NCBI GenBank assembly: GCA_900549755.1
Contig: URPQ01000078.1
Location: 1-7,249 of the forward strand
Source: an uncultured Oscillospiraceae bacterium
GTDB taxonomy: Bacteria; Bacillota; Clostridia; Oscillospirales; Acutalibacteraceae
DNA length: 7,249 bases
Reading direction: 5' to 3'
Both the position numbers and the translations under genes were made by a program. The notes beneath the pieces were generated by a model, which was not told where the DNA came from, did not search any database, and saw only the letters and a list, made by a program, of their open reading frames with translations. Below are positions 6,156 through 7,249 of this stretch, in pieces. Numbering within the stretch: the stretch's first letter is position 1; every line of letters starts with the position of its first letter.

Positions 6156-6452
6156 ATGACAATCAACAAAGAAAAAAACGGCTCTGAGCTTGTTTTAACG
6201 CTTGAGGGCAGGCTTGACACAACTACCGCGCCTATGCTTGAAAAGGAGCTTAAGCAGGAAATAGGCGGCGTAAACCTGCTTATTATGAACTTTGCGGGCG
6301 TTGAATATATATCGTCGGCGGGTCTGCGCGTTCTGCTTGCTGCGCAAAAGGTTATGAACAGGCAGGGGCAAATGATAATAAGAAACGTAAATGACACAAT
6401 AGCGGATATTTTTGAAATAACCGGATTTTCCGATGTTCTGACGGTAGAATGA
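6156..6452 (+). CDS. STAS-domain protein, anti-sigma factor antagonist family
   Basis: The 98-residue product is a single STAS domain of the SpoIIAA/RsbV type, a cytoplasmic switch protein that in known systems binds a serine kinase (anti-sigma factor) and is released or blocked by phosphorylation. Features are the first strands (ELVLTLEGRLDTTTAPMLEKEL), the strand LLIMNFAGVEYI, the phospho-site loop SSAGLR at 53-58, and the terminal IFEITGFSDVLTV helix-strand. The usual DS(S/T)G of SpoIIAA and RsbV reads SSAG here. Ser54 is the likely phospho-acceptor, and the preceding Asp is replaced by Ser53, a variant I recall in many non-sigma STAS switches. Its stop overlaps the MATE start as ATGA. No partner kinase or SpoIIE-type phosphatase lies in the window, so the regulated target is unknown. 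Confidence 0.92.
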   Translation: MTINKEKNGSELVLTLEGRLDTTTAPMLEKELKQEIGGVNLLIMNFAGVEYISSAGLRVLLAAQKVMNRQGQMIIRNVNDTIADIFEITGFSDVLTVE

Positions 6453-7249
6453 AAAAGCACCTTTCCCGCAAGGCGGCGGGGGCGGATTTCGCCGTCGGTT
6501 CATTCGGTCATTTTCTTATATGGGGTATTTGCTCGTCGCTTTCGGTTACGGTATGTACCATAGTTGACGCGCTGCTTGTAGGCAATCTTACAGGCAGCAG
6601 CGGGCTTGCCGTGGCGAATATTTCAACCCCCGTGTTTCTTTTCTATGCCCTTATAGGTATGACGGTGGGCATAGGCGCAAATGTGGGAATAGCGCGGCTG
6701 CTCGGCACAGCCGATATTAAGGCGGCAAACCGTACCTTTTCGGCGGTGCTCGGTCTCGGGCTTATATTAAGCGCGGCTGCGCTGCTGCCCCTTTTATTCA
6801 AGGACGCGTTCTTTACTTTTTTAGGCGTTACAAAGGAGCTTTACCCAAAGGCGGATAGCTATCTTACAGTCGTAATGTACTCCGCGCCGGCGTTTATTAT
6901 GTACCACATATTGTCGGCGTCTGTTCGATCTGACAGTGACCCTGTACTTGCCGCAATAGCCTCGGGCACGGTTATTTTTGTAAATATAGCTCTTGATATT
7001 ATTTTTATGCAGGTGTTAAGGCTCGGAATTATAGGCGCGTCCGCCTCGCTTTGCATAGCCGAGGCTCTGGGTGTTTTGGTTTTGCTTTCCCACTTTTTCA
7101 AAAAAAGCAGTCTATTAAAATTAAAAATAGCCCTGCCGCGAAAATCCGATATAAAGGATTTTGTTTCAAACGGCTTTGGGGTAGGCTCATCGGGCTTTTT
7201 CGGCGCTGTGGTAATGCTTGCTTTTAACACTCTGCTTTTGCGTTTCGGC
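6449..7249 (+). CDS. MATE family efflux transporter (partial, 3' end beyond window)
   Basis: These are the first 267 codons of a MATE-type multidrug/toxin or solute antiporter in the cytoplasmic membrane; full family members have about 440-470 residues, so a little over half is seen. Family-like segments are VDALLVGNLTGSSGLAVANIS at 39-59, GMTVGIGANVGIARLLG at 70-86 (the typical G-x-G-A-N/G-x-x-I-A-R pattern), and the repeat-linking stretch VRSDSDPVLAAIASGTVIFVNIALDIIFM at 159-187. At least six hydrophobic helices are evident. The frame opens at ATG 6449-6451 with no clear ribosome site, so translation probably depends on coupling through the 4-base overlap with the STAS gene. There is no stop before the right edge. 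Substrate and coupling ion (H+ or Na+) cannot be told. Confidence 0.93.
   Translation, partial: MKKHLSRKAAGADFAVGSFGHFLIWGICSSLSVTVCTIVDALLVGNLTGSSGLAVANISTPVFLFYALIGMTVGIGANVGIARLLGTADIKAANRTFSAVLGLGLILSAAALLPLLFKDAFFTFLGVTKELYPKADSYLTVVMYSAPAFIMYHILSASVRSDSDPVLAAIASGTVIFVNIALDIIFMQVLRLGIIGASASLCIAEALGVLVLLSHFFKKSSLLKLKIALPRKSDIKDFVSNGFGVGSSGFFGAVVMLAFNTLLLRFG

Noticed and set aside
6071..6503. Leftward open frames opposite the STAS gene
   Set aside because: The STAS product is clearly recognisable on the other strand with a promoter and ribosome site; the antisense products show no family features.
6859..7230. Leftward open frame opposite the MATE gene
   Set aside because: The MATE frame on the plus strand runs uninterrupted with transporter motifs; the opposite frame is a shadow.
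1..7249. CRISPR array, tRNA or rRNA gene, transposase, integration site or toxin-antitoxin pair
   Set aside because: No regularly spaced repeats, tRNA-like cloverleaf, terminal inverted repeats or matching protein families were seen on either strand.

Overview
The window looks like chromosomal DNA from a spore-forming Clostridia lineage, possibly Oscillospiraceae/Ruminococcaceae-like. The case rests on gene content and order: an M50 site-2 protease, scpA, scpB, a DUF2953 gene, a GerW/YtfJ sporulation gene, a D,D-carboxypeptidase and rluB, with strong AGGAGG-type ribosome sites and near-consensus sigma-A promoters. The family assignment below class level is inference. I see no rRNA, tRNA, CRISPR array, insertion sequence or other sign of a mobile element.

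Positions 1-5992 hold a leftward (minus strand) run of nine genes. Read from its promoter at about 5964-5992 it goes: M50 membrane metalloprotease, scpA, scpB, DUF2953 membrane-anchored protein, gerW/ytfJ, secreted D-Ala-D-Ala carboxypeptidase, rluB, a small GNAT-like protein, and a polysaccharide deacetylase-like gene that is frameshifted near 280-300 and runs off the left edge. Most junctions overlap by 4 bases or have gaps under 20 bases. The largest gap, 44 bases, lies between gerW and the carboxypeptidase, so one polycistronic unit is likely. It mixes chromosome segregation (ScpAB), cell-wall and spore functions (carboxypeptidase, GerW) and ribosome maturation (RluB). The same neighbourhood in Bacillus subtilis (scpA-scpB-ypuI-dacB-spmA-spmB-rluB) is similar, but here spmA and spmB are absent between the carboxypeptidase and rluB.

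Positions 5928-6155 are an AT-rich divergent control region. It has one leftward promoter and two overlapping rightward promoters, all with a perfect TATAAT -10 box.

From 6156 rightward come a STAS-domain anti-sigma-factor-antagonist-like gene and, overlapping it by ATGA, a MATE-family multidrug/solute antiporter gene that is open to the right edge. A STAS protein translationally coupled to a MATE transporter is the least ordinary arrangement here. The rest is a well-known core locus. I found no convincing sign of a wholly new system.
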